Notes: generated by a model from the letters alone, not told the origin. 64,000 nt of DNA from Macrothele yani (GCA_039090855.1 CM077013.1:136483240-136547239); one strand, 5' to 3'. Shown: positions 1 to 11,784, numbered from the stretch's first letter. Numbers and translations: made by a program.

Positions 1-1480
1 CCTTCGGAGCTGCACTGCATGATCCAAGAACTTGCTGACAAGAGTAAAGAAGTGGGATTAAAAATCAACTTTCAGAAGACAAAGTGATGTACAATGCTTT
101 TACAAGAAAAGAAGATTTATTAACTAATGGAGTAAAGCTTTAAACAACCGATACCTACATTTATCTTGTGCAGCAGATATCAAGTGAGGGTCACATTGAT
201 GAAGAAATTAATCGCAGTATAAAACTTGGATGGAGAGCTTTTGGAAGAAACAGTACAATTTTAAGAGCAGTATGCTAACATATCTTTAAAGGAAAGTGTT
301 TAATCAATGCATCCTGCCAGTGCTTCATTATAGAGCAGAGACATGGACCTTAACTAAAAAAGATATACAAAAATTACGGACAACTCAAAGATGCACGGAG
401 AGATGCATGCTTGGTGTAACCAGGAAAGATAAGAAGAGGAACTTGTGGATAAAGAAAATGACAAGAGTGGACGACATTATGACCAGAGCAGAGAGGCATA
501 ACTATGGCGGAGCAAGCGGGGCGGCTGCCCCAGGCGCAGCTTAAGGGAAGGCGCAATAATCCCCACGTACAACTGATTAAATTCAATTGAAACTTTAGCA
601 CCAGTTTCTGCCAGTTTTCTCGCGCCACATTTTGTCATTTTTCTATTTGCAGAATTTTCTTATATGTTCAAGGATGATCCCTAGGACTCTCCATACGAGA
701 TCGGTATCCAACTGAAATTTTTCAGCTGCACTATTTTTTTATTATTTTTATATAGTCATTTCATAATAGTACTTTTTACGACATAATTATATGCAGTTTG
801 TTCATTGTTATTCTCCTTACGTGTGTATAATTAATCAGGTTAGCTGTAGTTATTGCAAATTTACTTGAATATTTTATTTATTTATTTTTATTTAAATATC
901 TATGCTGTTACATTATGATATCAAATCAGGTATTTACATGCAATTAAGAAGTAATAGCAGCAAAGGGAAACAGGGAAAGGGCCTCACAGAGACCTTACGT
1001 GCCCTGAATCCCGAAATATATAGGTATATCCAAATATACGTACGTTGTGTTGCACCTTCAGCGTTTTTTCTCTGATCATCACATTTTTTGTGCGTGTTGA
1101 CTGCTTTTACGGGAAGAGAGAGAGATACAGAAAGATGTGAATACACAGCGGTCTCTGTGCATTAGGGACTGTAAAGTATTGCCTCAAAAAATTAATTTAC
1201 TGCATCACTTACATACTCGTTTTAAAAATCTGTAGTTTGTACAGCAATAAAATATCTTATGTCTTATGTGGAGTGAGAAATTAGCTCCCAGTCTCAACAG
1301 CAAATTTCTGTTGTTTTTTTTTTTTTTTTTTTTTTTTGTTCTTTTCTTGATGATGAAGAGGGTTAAATCGGTCTTAAAAATAAAAAAAAACTAGACAGTA
1401 ATGACCGCAAAAATATGCTGTACATAAATTAAACTTAAATTGAATATATATATTTTAACGGAACTTACATTAGTGTATAT

Positions 1481-1515
<35 letters not shown>

Positions 1516-1853
1516 GACAGAAAGACAGATGGGGGCGCGATATTTTGTGGTTTGCCCCGGGCGCAGAAATTTCTAGTTACGCCCCTGTCCAGAGTGAAAT
1601 CACTTAAACGGCAATGGGCTGGACATGTTGCCAGAAGAACAGACCACCGATGGACAACTGAAATTTTAGACTGGATTCCAAGGGACAGGAAAAGACCCGA
1701 AAGAAGACCCCATGGGTGATGGATGGATGAAATTCGAAAGCATGCCGGAGTGACATGGAGGAGACAGCCTCAAGACAAAGAATTGTAGAATAAACTTGGG
1801 GAGACCTTCATCCAGCAGTGGATTGACAATGATGCTGATTCTGATGATGATGA
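1..1853 (+). mobile_element. RTE-clade LINE, 3' part, split by a later insertion
   Basis: The left window edge falls inside the reverse transcriptase of an RTE-type non-LTR retrotransposon. The text from 1 to 488 matches, with frameshifts, the segment just after the catalytic FADD box in the better copies at 6941-10124 and 41291-42606. The protein is visible at 296-480 (AETWTLTK, MLGVTRKDKK). The element then breaks at 488 and resumes at 1589 with the C-terminal WAGHVARRTDHRWT and WIPRDRKRP blocks, ending in the GAT-rich tail near 1853. The break is a DNA element at 489-1588 flanked by CCAGAG on both sides. Several indels and stops show it is dead. The family normally encodes an APE-type endonuclease plus reverse transcriptase for target-primed retrotransposition. 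Confidence 0.9.
489..1588. mobile_element. Non-autonomous DNA transposon inside the RTE copy
   Basis: This 1.1-kb segment separates two halves of one RTE element and is flanked by CCAGAG at 483-488 and 1589-1594. Its ends form an imperfect terminal inverted repeat: left AGAGGCATAACTA (492-504), right end read in reverse AGGGGCGTAACTA, 11 of 13 matching. The interior has a T-run (about 1314-1337) and a TG microsatellite (1483-1512) and no credible transposase frame. A hAT-like origin (8-bp duplication, two bases diverged) is a guess. The left end recurs at about 62550, and the right end recurs alone at 1854-1943. Confidence 0.65.
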
Positions 1854-1943
1854 CATTGTGTGTGTGTGTTTGTGTGTGAAAGACAGATGGGGTGTAATAT
1901 TTTGTGGTTTACCCGGGGCGCAGAAATGCGTTGTTACACCCCT
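1854..1943. mobile_element. Solo right end of the 489-1588 element family
   Basis: Directly after the RTE tail, a TG-rich run is followed by a stretch closely matching the last 80 bases of the 489-1588 element (AAAGACAGATGGGG, then ATTTTGTGG, then a TTACACCCCTG end). No matching left end is seen nearby, so this is a truncated copy. Confidence 0.6.
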
Positions 1944-2149
1944 GGTATTTAATAAAAACAACTTATTCTTTGAGTGCTATACACGGAAGTTTAGGGATTC
2001 ATCACTACCAACTGGTTAGAATTATGTATGATGACGAATACGCTGAGGAGGGTGGATTACGATGTGTTGTTTTTCAATTGCCCTCCTCTTCAACTTCTAC
2101 TTGGTACGTCCGTCTCTGATTTAGGTAACCATTCAGACATTCGCCTTAA
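1944..2149. other. Unassigned sequence
   Basis: No gene, RNA or recognisable element end is seen here. The short open frames lack family motifs. Confidence 0.4.
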
Positions 2150-2402
2150 CCTGACAAACTGTTAATTGGATGGTTTGTAGCAAGCGCTTTCCAATCAAAC
2201 ACGAGGTTTCCGATTACCCAACTGTGCTAGGATCGGGAGTACTGTTGATTGGATGATCGGCAGTTTTTCTTTTTTTACCCATCTGTGCAAACTGGCCGTT
2301 ATTGGATGAGCGGCAGATAGGACTCGAACTGACAGCAAGAGTCTACCAATCGAACACGAGGCTTGACATTACCCAACCGTACTACGCTCGGTGTTAATAC
2401 CC
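2150..2402. repeat. Imperfect direct repeats with tRNA-like boxes
   Basis: The phrase ATTGGATG followed by a GGCAG-like ending occurs near 2155, 2247 and 2303. A second phrase, CCAATCRAACACGAGG, occurs near 2191 and 2344, each followed by ATTACCCAAC. On the minus strand part of this reads like a worn tRNA promoter, with GTTCGAGTCC as B box and TTGGTAGACTC as A box. It is probably a duplicated tRNA-derived remnant; the tRNA part is weak. Confidence 0.4.
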
Positions 2403-2757
2403 AATCTTCATAAAATAACTCTCTTAAGACCATAGGCGCCGGCTATGTAGAAGCAACGCGAGTCTTGCCCTCAATATTACGGGAGGGGCAGTATCCACCC
2501 GATATTTTAGGTCTTGTTTAATTTATTAAATAAGTCCTTGTTTTGTGGGTTATTTGTCCTTTTCGAAGAGAGTTTAACTTATTGTAGAGAAAAAAATGTT
2601 TTCTCATGTATTTTTCTGGCTATCGTGTGATGTGCTAATTGCAAAAATTAATCTCTGTCGTTTATAAAAATGTATTATTCTTTATCAAATGGACCAAGCT
2701 CCATCTCATGAGTCCAAAGCGTTTTATTTCCAAAAACCTAATAAATGGCAAACTAAG

Positions 2758-2763
<6 letters not shown>
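2403..2763. other. Unassigned sequence
   Basis: This is AT-rich sequence before the CT microsatellite. Nothing recognisable is seen on either strand. Confidence 0.35.
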
Positions 2764-2807
<44 letters not shown>

Positions 2808-2827
2808 GTCTCTCTCTCTCTCTTTCT
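2764..2827. repeat. CT microsatellite
   Basis: An almost uninterrupted run of CT dinucleotides with one GTCTGT variant. The serine/leucine open frame across it is only a translation of the repeat. Confidence 0.95.
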
Positions 2828-3747
2828 TTACATATTCAGCATTACTCATTCATAAGAAGCTTGCTTGCCAGTCCCGTATTTGTTTAACACGCTCTCGTGA
2901 TATGTGGTACAAGTTTAAATCAATTATCAAAAACAAAGTAAATAAATAAAAATACAGAAGCGTATAATCCTAAAGTCTTTATTTAATCTTTATTTTTACT
3001 CTTCTCGTTCTTTGTGTAACTGCGCTAATTTTTTTAATTTTTTATAAACGTTTAGAAATAAAGTTTCCGGATATTTTTATTAAATCACAGGCTGAATTTT
3101 ATTTTTTTTAAATATTAATATTTCAGTAAAAGAATATGTCTGTTTCCTTGTTCATTTACTGATGAGCTCTTGCGTTTTAAAATATACGTCGAATCTTGTT
3201 GTTTATCTTTTTGCCCCTTTTTTCTTTCTCATTTTTCCTCCTGAAAATGGAATAGATGTGCTCCACCTACGTCTGTCTCTCCCCTCCCAAAAATTTGGCG
3301 AAGTTGACGCCCCTGGTTAAGACTAAGATTTCTTGTGGATAATATTATGCGGGGTGGTCCAAAGGTCGTGGTCTATTTTTAAGAAAATTTATGAAAAATA
3401 ACTGCACTTCTTACAGAACTAAAATCTGAAGCGTTTGAAAGGTAAACATCTGCAGTTTTGTTGTCGCTTGTCATCGTTGCGTGTAGATGGCGCTAGCCGG
3501 TTCCTCCTGGTGCGATCTATAAGCTACAAAGACGAATGTGCTGAAAAAAGTGACTTTCTATGCCGTGGTTTTTTGAAATGAAATCAGTAATTCAAGTAGA
3601 GCTGGATGGAGCTTTTGTGAGACCCCGGATGGAATTTCGTTGCGGGGTCTAGGAGCAAAATTTTATTACTAGGAAATAAATCTCATATTTTAACAAAGTC
3701 GTTAGGTGAAAAATATCCATAAAGAACACACAACATGGGAAACTCAC
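2828..3747. other. Unassigned AT-rich sequence with possible element ends
   Basis: No coding region is supported. At about 3300 the sequence GACGCCCCTGG resembles the right terminus of the 489-1588 family. At about 3350 a GGGTGGTCC motif and at 3487 an ATGGCGC motif resemble pieces seen near Tc1/mariner ends. Neither is enough to call an element. Confidence 0.3.
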
Positions 3748-3813
3748 AAGTTTGGCATTGACGAACCGTCATTCCTCTACTCTGGTGCTGAATGCTTTAC
3801 CAATTAAGCTACA
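3748..3813 (-). pseudogene. tRNA-like sequence (tRNA pseudogene or SINE head)
   Basis: On the minus strand an A box (TAGCTTAATTGGTAAAGC, 3793-3811) is followed about 30 bases later by a B-box-like GGTTCGTCAATGCC (3753-3766). The spacing fits RNA polymerase III internal promoters. The acceptor and anticodon stems do not pair convincingly, so it is a tRNA-derived remnant and not a working tRNA. It abuts the minisatellite at 3812-4570, whose unit contains the 5' end of this tRNA-like sequence. Confidence 0.55.
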
Positions 3814-4570
3814 CCGATATAATTTATTAAGCTATACCGACGGAATTCATTAAGCTATACCGACGGAATTCATTAAGCTACACCGACGGATTTCATTAAG
3901 CTTCACCGGCGGAATTCATTAAGCTACATCGACGGAATTCATTAAACTACATGGCGGAATTCATTAAGCTACACCGGCGGAATTTATTAAGCTACATCGA
4001 CGGAATTCATTAAACTACACGGCGGAATTCATTAAGCTACACCAAGCTACACCGGCGGAATCCATTAAGCTACACCGGCGGAATTCATTAAGCTACACCG
4101 GCGGAATCCATTAAGCTACACCAAGCTACACCGGCGGAATCCATTAAGCTACACCAAGCTACACCGGCGGAATCCATTAAGTTACACCGGCGGAATTCAT
4201 TAAGCTACACCGGTGGAATTCATTAAGCTACACCAAGCTACACCGGTGGAATTCATTGAGCTACACCAAGCTACACCGGCGGAATTAATTAAGCTACACC
4301 AAGCTACACCGGCGGAATTCATTAAGCTACACAAAGCTACACCGGCTGAATTAATTAAGCTACACCAAGCTACACCGGTGGAATTCTTTAAGCTACACCG
4401 ACGGAATTCATTAAGCTACACCAGCGGAATTCATTAAGCAACACCTGCGGAATTCATTAAGGTACACCAACGGAATTCATTAAACTAATTTTTAATCAGT
4501 AACAGAATTCATTAAACAATTTTTTTTAATATTTTGTTATGAATTCATTAACTAATTTTTTGGAATTCGT
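3812..4570. repeat. Minisatellite, about 23-bp unit
   Basis: Roughly 30 tandem copies of a unit reading ATTAAGCTACACCGGCGGAA plus TTC occur here, some enlarged by an extra AAGCTACACC block. Units decay towards the right (4490-4570), where only GAATTCATTAA remains. The 74-residue open frame near 4213-4437 (repeated HQATP and IKL blocks) is a translation of the array. The ATTAAGCTACACCG part equals the end of the adjacent tRNA-like sequence, so the array probably expanded from a SINE terminus. Confidence 0.9.
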
Positions 4571-5918
4571 TAAAACATTGTTCAATCGGATGTTTAGAAG
4601 CAAATATATGAAATAAAATGTTTTGGATTCGATATCATCTGCATTTACGCCCTCTGGCGACGAAATTGTATATCGTAAAAAGAAATGAAATGAAAGATGA
4701 TCATTCACACATTTCTAGCTTCCCAATGCAAAAAGAATTTTTCAAAACGGATTAATATTTGAGGAGGCATGAGGTCCACAGACGGACGGACGGACAGACA
4801 ACCCGATAACATAAGGACGATCTTTTTTACAAAAGACGTACTAAAAATGTCAACGACTCAAATGATTAAAATTATAAAAAAATGTCACGCAAGCACACTT
4901 AATTATTCCTTTCATCCGGAAACCAATTAGTTAACGCGATTCATTCCATGACTTTACATCAGGTGGAGAAAACGTCATGGGTAATTAATTGGTTGGCTCT
5001 ATTAATCTGCAATTTAGGAATGAAAACCAATCAAAAGATTTTGACCTTTACCTTGACGTCAGGAATGGGGCATCCAAGCTTACAGTAAAAGGAAATTGTG
5101 ACGTCCTGAATAACATCCCGATGCGGTCATCTAGATATGTGTCAGGACCTGGGCAATTTTATTCGTGGCATCAAGACTAGCGGCAAAAATTTCTCAGATT
5201 ATTAGTTAGTGACAGAGTCAACCAATACTCGATGCTTAGTGACAAAGTCAGCCAATAGTTTTAAATGTTTTAGATTCCCGTAGTTACATCACAAAGCAAT
5301 CGTCCAGGCCTGTTCGATATCAAGATGGTTGTGGCCTGTTGCAAAACTTACCATGACGTTCAGAATTAAGTGTTAAAATCCGCTGTATAGGCATAGCTGA
5401 ATTGTCATGAATATACTCCTCGGATTTAAGCTAATGGTTAAAGCACAAGATTTGTAGGTAGATGTTTATAGGTCAGTGCTCCTGTTATAGAGATTTTATA
5501 CTAGGATTTAGGATTTCATATAAAATCCCAAAATGCAACTTTTTTCCATCTTGTGCTGCCTTTCCTTTGTCTTCACAAAGCGTGAAAGAAGTTTCTCAGA
5601 GTCAGTTCCCCATTAGACACCGAATGCACGGTTATTTATTAAGACGACAATTTGTCTGAGCTTAGTATTTGAACTTTGTATGTTGAATGGAGATTAACTC
5701 TATCGCGCCTCTTTTGATGCTTTACGGATTTCAATTTCAATCCGGCCGACTAATGAACTATCCCCTCACATTTTACTTTGAGGTTTTAGATTTTCCCGAG
5801 GGCGGTATGTTTGTTTTTTACGGGGAACTTTCGGATATGCTTAAGGGCATTTTTTGGTCACGACGGAAGAGGAGGCGAGAGGACAGTGGTCTCTGGTCTT
5901 CGAGATCGAGCAGTCGCA
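4571..5918. other. Unassigned sequence left of the P-like element
   Basis: It contains a GACGGACGGACGG run near 4784 and several short frames (for example 4989-5180 and 5687-5923) without motifs. AGTGACARAGTCARCCAATA occurs twice, near 5209 and 5239. No host exon or transposon is supported. Confidence 0.3.
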
Positions 5919-6190
5919 CATAGCAGCAGGGCTGTTAGAATACTACGGCTGGGTCATTCCTTTGAAGAAACTTTGCCGCCACGGATCCCCTCAGTGGTGA
6001 CAGATGACCTGTTTCTGACGTCACTGTGTTGGAACCAAGTTAGCCTTGGTTGGAACCATGAAGCTGCTGTGAAGGGTCTCCTTACTTTCGCTACATTCTT
6101 TCCTTTGCTTTTCTGTGGATAAGTATTCAGCTCTTAGAACTTGCGTTTTGAGAAATCGTGCAGTTAGTTTACCTTGAAATACTGATAACA

Positions 6191-6622
6191 ATGCCGAGTT
6201 GTGCTGTATCTACTTGTAAAAACCATTACGGAAAAACTAAAGGTCAGTATATTGTGTACCATGCATTTCCTTTGAAAAATCCAGATTTGGTGAAGGAATG
6301 GCTGAACAAGCGCTATAGGCCAGACTCCGTGAATCTAGCAAATGCTAGAATTTGCAGTGAACATTTTCATTCTTCCGATTACGAAGACGAATTAAAAAAT
6401 CGCCTACTTGGACGACCGGAGAAAAACAAAATACTGAAAGTAAACGTGGTGTCTGTTCTGAATCTTCCGAACTGTCAACAAAACGGACACTGTGTCACTC
6501 CACGAAGTAACAGAAAGCACAAACGAGATATTTTAAAAAGTGCTTTCGATCGGATGGATATTTTAAGTGTGAAAAAGATTTGTGTGAAAGAAACGCAGGA
6601 TCTCTGTTATGAAGTTGATTAA
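6191..6622 (+). pseudogene. THAP-domain transposase fragment of the P-like element
   Basis: This 143-residue frame starts at an ATG. Its N-terminus is a THAP zinc finger, a C2CH DNA-binding module: Cys4 and Cys9 in MPSCAVSTC, a conserved Trp in VKEWLNKRY near residue 38, and the second ligand pair in CSEHF near residue 57. In P transposases THAP binds subterminal DNA. The frame stops with TAA at 6620, but downstream codons in the same frame read as a leucine-rich coiled coil (NRLLLENVASLKK), broken by another stop. This matches the THAP plus leucine-zipper order of P transposases. The GTP-binding and RNase H-like catalytic parts are absent, so this could at most make a DNA-binding stub. A domesticated THAP protein is less likely given the surrounding TIRs. 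Confidence 0.75.
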
Positions 6623-7151
6623 ACATCAGGGGATATCAGTTGTTCTTCCTGTATCAAAATAACTAAGAAAAATAGATTGCTACTCGAAAATGTTGCATCC
6701 CTTAAAAAATAAATTAAAATTTTAAAATTCGGGAGAACCAAAGCGTTAAAAATGAAAGTTAAAGGCAGACACGACAGCGACTATTGAGGGGGGGGGAGGG
6801 ACAACTACTCAACAACTATTGTAGGAAAATAGAGTTCTGAAAACAAAGCTGAAAATTATTGATTTAAAGAATAAAAAACTTAAAAATGGAAGCTCGTATT
6901 AAAAGTGTACTAACCATTTGTATAAATGCATATATAGCAGCAGGGATGTAAGATCAGGTGATGCGTAACATCACAGCCTCTCCTTGACAAATGTCAACCC
7001 CGCCTTCTCGTGGTACATCCTGTTCCCACTAAACGGGCTCTGGCGACCGCCAATAGCGGTATAACTATACCATCGGGATTAGAGGAAATGCTATCCCACA
7101 CTCAATGACCCGCTTGGCCAGCGTGGTGAGTTATGGCCAAACACCTCCAAA

Positions 7152-8225
7152 ATGACACCACAACTTAAATCTTGGCCCTCAGTCTCCGGCAGCTGGAATG
7201 TACCTGGCCAAGGCAGCGGCCAGTGCGACATGAAGGCAGAGGGTGCTAAGAATCCCCGGAGAACCGGACTAGGCTGCCATCTGATGCTGACCTTGGCTAC
7301 GTATAATGGACGCTCCCTATCTTCTGATTCAAGGCTTCTTGAATTGGAAGAGGAACTACAAAGGATCAAGTGGGACATCGTCGGGCTAAGTGAGGTAAGG
7401 AGAAAAGGAGAAGATCTCATTGAACTGAAAAGTGGACATCTCTTCTACTATCGTGGGACTGATACTGGCAGAACTAGTGGTGTTGGATTTATAATAAATA
7501 AGAAACTGAAGGATAAAGTTGTAGAAGTTGAAAGTTCCTCTGACAGAGCTGCACGACTCGTTATCCAACTCTCGAGAAGATACCAGGCTCAGATTATTCA
7601 AACTTATGCACCCACCACAAGTCATCCTGAAGAAGAACTTGAAAAGTTTTATGAGGAAATTCGTCATCTAAATAATAAAGATAAGCAGCAGTTGAAGATA
7701 ATTATGGGAGATTTCAATGCAAAAATAGGGCAACGGCAACAGAATGAAACTTCAGTAGGAAAATTCGGTCACGGCAACAGAAACCAGCGTGGAAATATTC
7801 TCGTAGAGTTTGCAGAGGCAGAAGGGTTTTTCATCTTGAACTCCTTTTTCAAGAAAAAGCCACACAGGAAATGGACATGGAGACATCCAAATGGGACGAC
7901 AAGTGAAATTGATTTTATTATGTGTAACAAAAAATTCGTCATAGAAGACTGCAGTGTGATAAACAAGTTCAACACAGGTAGTGACCATAGATTGGTGAGA
8001 TGTAAGATGCACCTCAACACTAAACTCGAACGTAGCAAGCTCATAAGACAAACAAAATGTATTGACATAACCAACCTTAAAAAACATCATAATACCTTCA
8101 AGTTGGAACTGAAGAACAGATTCTCTGCTTTAGGCCTAACATTGGAAGAATTGGATATTTCTGAAGTTAACAGAAAAGTAACCAAAGCTCTTATGGAAAC
8201 AGCAACAAGATTAGCTGGGAACTAA
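7152..8225 (+). pseudogene. RTE LINE, APE-type endonuclease region
   Basis: A 357-residue open stretch from an ATG carries the whole apurinic-endonuclease-like domain that nicks target DNA for target-primed reverse transcription. Motifs in order are TYNGRSLSS (Asn), GLSEVRRKGE (catalytic Glu), TYAPTT, GDFNAKIG (Asp/Asn), SEIDFIM and SDHRLVR (Asp-His), so the active site looks complete. The frame ends at a TAA (8223-8225), and the linker to the reverse transcriptase continues in another frame (8233-8514), so the polyprotein is split by a frameshift. In an active relative, endonuclease and reverse transcriptase form one protein. Confidence 0.9.
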
Positions 8226-10107
8226 AAACAAGTTGCATGTGAACAAATTATCAGGAAAAACCAAAATGTTGATGCAAAGAAGAAGAGAGATGAGGACAAC
8301 TAAAGAAGATGTGACTTCCAAAGTGGAATATATAGAGCTATGTAAGACAGTACGAAAAATTATCACTGAAGACGTAAGGAAATTCAACTGTGAACTAGTA
8401 AGGATAGAAATTGAAAACAACCAAAGCCTAAAGATAGCAAAGGGACATCTCAGTAAAGGGAAGAAAACAGATTATGGCACTGAGAAAAGAAGATGGTTCT
8501 GTAACAAGAAATAGAGGCGATATTTTGACAAGAGTGAAAGATTTCTACTCCAAATTATATGAAAGGAATGATACATGTACTCCAGACATCCTGAAAGGTA
8601 CCAGTACCAGAGTTCTTCCAATCCTCCCAGCAGAAGTTGCACAGGCAATCAAGAACATGAAGCGGGGAAAAGCTCCAGGAGAAGATGGAATTACTGTAGA
8701 CATCATACAAGAAGCAATTGGAGAAATCGAAACAGTACTCGCCCAAATTTTCACTTGATGCCTTAATGAAGGGAAGATTCCTGAGGATTGGAACAACGCT
8801 ACAATGATCTTGCTACATAAAAAAGGTGACATTGAGGATCTCAGGAACTACAGACCTATCAGCCTTCTATCAGTGGTTTATAAAATTTAACTAAAGTTCT
8901 TTCACACTGCTTGAAGGTGACACTGGATATGGCTCAACCGAGAGAACAAGCTGGATTCAGGAGTGGCTACAGCACAATAGATCATATCCACGTACTGAGA
9001 GAACTAATTGAAAGAGCGAGGGAATATGAACTTCCATTGTGCATGGCTTTTATCGATTATGAAAAAGCCTTTGATTCGGTGAAACCATCAGCAGTTACAA
9101 TGGCCCTGAAATCCTGCGGTATTGAAGATGCATACATTAATATTATTAATAACATCTATGAAAATACAAGTCCAAAGATTCGGCTGTTTGAAAATACAAC
9201 ACACATAAAAATAGGGAAAGGAGTGAGACAAGGTGACACCATATCTCCGAAGCTCCTTATTGCCACATTAGAAAATGTCTTTCAATCAATGAACTGGGAA
9301 AACAAAGGGATAAAGATTAATGGAGATTATGAAACCCACCTTCGTTTTGCTGGTGACATAGTCATTATTGCAACTCCCCATCAGAGCTGCAGAGTATGAT
9401 CCAAGAACTTGCTGACAAGAGTAAAGAAGTGGGATTAAAAATTAACTTTCAGAAGACAAAAGTGATGTTCAATGCTTTTACAAGAAATGAAGATTTATCG
9501 ATTGATGGAGAAAAGCTGGAGATAACAGACACGTACATTTATCTTGGACAGCAGATATCAAGTGAGGGTCACATTGATGAAGAAATTAATCGGCGTAAAA
9601 AACTTGCCTGGAGAGCTTTTGGAAGAAACAGCATGATTTTCAAGAGCAATATGCCATTATGTCTTAAAAAAAGTGTTTGATCAATGCATCCTTCCAGTGC
9701 TTACGTATGGTGCAGAGACGTGGACCTTATTTAAAAGAGACATACAAAGGCTGCAGACAACTCAAAGCAGCATGGAGAGGTGCATGCTTGGTGTAACCAG
9801 GAGAGATAAGAAGAGGAACTCGTGGTTCAGAAAAATGACAAGAGTGGAAAACATCATGATCAGAGTTAAATCCCTGAAATGGCAATGGGCTGGACATACT
9901 GCCAGAAGGACAGACCATCGATGTACAGCCGAAATTTTAGATTGGATTCCAAGGGACAGGAAAAGACCCAGAAGAAGACCACGTGGAAGATGGGTGGATG
10001 AAATTCGAAAGTATACGGGAGTGACATGGAGGAGACTGGCACAAGACAGACCGTTGTGGAGGAAACTTGGGGAGACCTTCGTCCAGCAGTGGATTGATAA
10101 TGGTTGA
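8226..10107 (+). pseudogene. RTE LINE, reverse transcriptase region, frameshifted
   Basis: The polymerase is split over at least five frames: 8233-8514, 8474-8758, then LRNYRPISLLSVVYK around 8850, then 8911-9399, 9396-9680 and 9673-10107. Recognisable motifs are GFRSGYSTIDHI, AFIDYEKAFDS, GVRQGDTISPKL and the C-terminal WAGHTARRTDHR and WIPRDRKRP blocks. The catalytic box reads FAGD, where the 41.3-kb copy has FADD, so one metal-binding aspartate is lost as well as the frame. The protein would have extended the cDNA from the nicked target; this copy cannot. Confidence 0.9.
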
Positions 10108-10909
10108 CAATGATGATGATGATGATATAGCAGTAATTCAGAATGCAAAGGCATCTGATGTTCAACCAAAGTGGGGGCCACTATACAAAAATATATATTC
10201 ATTAATTCATAGATTTTTAACAATGGTATACAAAGGAATAATGACATTGTGTTACCTTTCTGGCTCTTTTAAAATTTCGTGCATTAAAAGTTCGTAATTG
10301 GAATGTAGTACATTAGCAGCTTTACGTGAAAAAAAAAAAAAAAAAAAGAATGCTGATTTTGAAAGATTTCGAAAACACTACCAAAGCACCGCACATAAAG
10401 TTTAAGGAAAAATGAAAAGAAAAGCTTGCGAAAAAATTTGCGATTTTATTATTTCTGTTCGAAATTTATGAAATTAAACAGAGAAGGAAACGTGGAAGAA
10501 AAAAAAATTCTTTTTTCACTTCAGGTGATCTATTTGCGTAATTTCGCAGATCAAATATATTTTAATGCACATATCTTCTGGATGGTGCAAGCTGTTTACA
10601 AGAAAACTTATGACCTGAAAATTTAAACGTATTGTGTGTGTATAACGAAAATTTTCATTTGTCTTTAACAGATACCCCGGTCTTTTCTCTTAATTTTTTA
10701 TTTAAGTCTGTTAAATACCTTGAATGAATCATTTGTTATATTTGTTTGCAAGAGCCACTGAAATGCTCGTTGGCTTTCATTCAGTCAGTGCAGTCATCCA
10801 GCTGTCAGCTCCGTTCCAACATACTGACGTCACACGCTGGCGTTCGTAAGGATCCGCGTGTCCGAAGCCTATGACCCAGCCCTTGTATTCTAACAGCCCT
10901 GCATAGCAG

Positions 10910-11784
10910 GACGAAGGAATTGCCCTAGGCGAGGCTAGGAGTTTTTAGGCGGACCGGCAGGTTAGGGATTTCTTGACAGCGAAAGAGATGAGGGAAAGCG
11001 GGACATAAGAAAACGAATTGGAGTTTTTAAGCGGAACAGGGAGGAAGCAAACGGACAACCTTTCAGGGCAATTAAGTGAAGAGAAGAATAAAGTTTATTA
11101 CGTGTTAATTACTATCATCATCAACCACTACGGAATTATTAATTATTACAAGCTAACAACAGACTACAAAGATAGTAGTACCAAAGAACTTGTTAACATT
11201 CCCATGCTGCCAAAGACTCCGTTCTTTGGAATATACTTTAACTGTAGTCCCAGTGGGACAGACTCATTTTTGCAAATACGTCTACCAAATGAAACACTTC
11301 TGGAACTAGTGGACAGCATTTCTAATGGAATTCGGAGGGCAAACGAAAACTACTCACGAAAATGAAAAGAATTACAAATAAGTGTTTCCAGTGCTGTGAT
11401 TTGGAGACATCCGCGGTCATTGCATTGAGGTAATAATTGGAAATGCTGTCGAACATGGAGTTCCCTAAAAACAATCGATAACCCACAACCCACACTATCA
11501 TAACAAATGTTAAAGGGAAGATGCTTTTCCAAATGTCAGATGGAATATTTCGATTTTCCGCCACTCTCCAAATGTACACACGCCGAAAATCTGTGTTTAG
11601 ATTGTACCACGACTGTACATTGAAGAGAACATAGTTACATATATCAAGGGTCTACAGATGATGTTGTCGGGCACAATTCAAACGGACCCTTCTGTGCGAT
11701 GCGGAGAGTAGGATACAGACCATTAGTAGTTTTGGATACAATCCTCTCTCCTCGAGTCATTTGTAAACTGTTTGCCTCCATATC
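10910..11784. other. Unassigned sequence right of the P-like element
   Basis: A 115-residue frame (11018-11365, non-ATG start) shows no motif I recognise. The flanking duplication CATAGCAG shows this sequence was contiguous with the text left of 5919 before the P-like insertion. Nothing else is supported. Confidence 0.3.

Larger units (their letters stand above)
6941..10124 (+). mobile_element. Full-length RTE-clade LINE nested in the P-like element
   Basis: The element is flanked by a 9-bp duplication ATATAGCAG (6932-6940 and 10125-10133). It has a GC-richer leader (6941-7151), an endonuclease-reverse transcriptase coding region (7152-10107) and a short (GAT)n 3' tail, the tail form typical of RTE elements. 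It is about 3.2 kb, the usual RTE size. It is very similar to the copy at 41291-42606 but carries several frameshifts and stops. It lies inside the P-like element, so it inserted later. Confidence 0.93.
5927..10901 (+). mobile_element. P-element-like DNA transposon, non-autonomous
   Basis: The element is bounded by an exact 8-bp direct duplication CATAGCAG (5919-5926 and 10902-10909). The inverted termini start CAGGGCTGTTAGAATAC, continue with GGCTGGGTCAT, and share further blocks inside (GGATCC, TGACGTCA). A terminal CA, an 8-bp duplication and a THAP-domain open frame just inside the left end together fit the P superfamily. The catalytic part of the transposase is missing. Removing the RTE LINE nested at 6941-10124 leaves about 1.8 kb, so the P copy was already internally deleted. 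The stretch 10134-10901 is its right arm, AT-rich and without recognisable coding. Confidence 0.8.

Noticed and set aside
4213..4437. Open frame with repeated HQATPAE motifs as a repeat protein
   Set aside because: It is a direct translation of the 23-bp minisatellite and has no conserved context.
5687..6122. Frames at the left end of the P-like element as coding exons
   Set aside because: They run through the terminal inverted repeat and target duplication and show no conserved domain.
11018..11365. 115-residue frame right of the P-like element as a host gene
   Set aside because: It begins at a non-ATG codon, shows no motif or splice signals, and I recognise no family.
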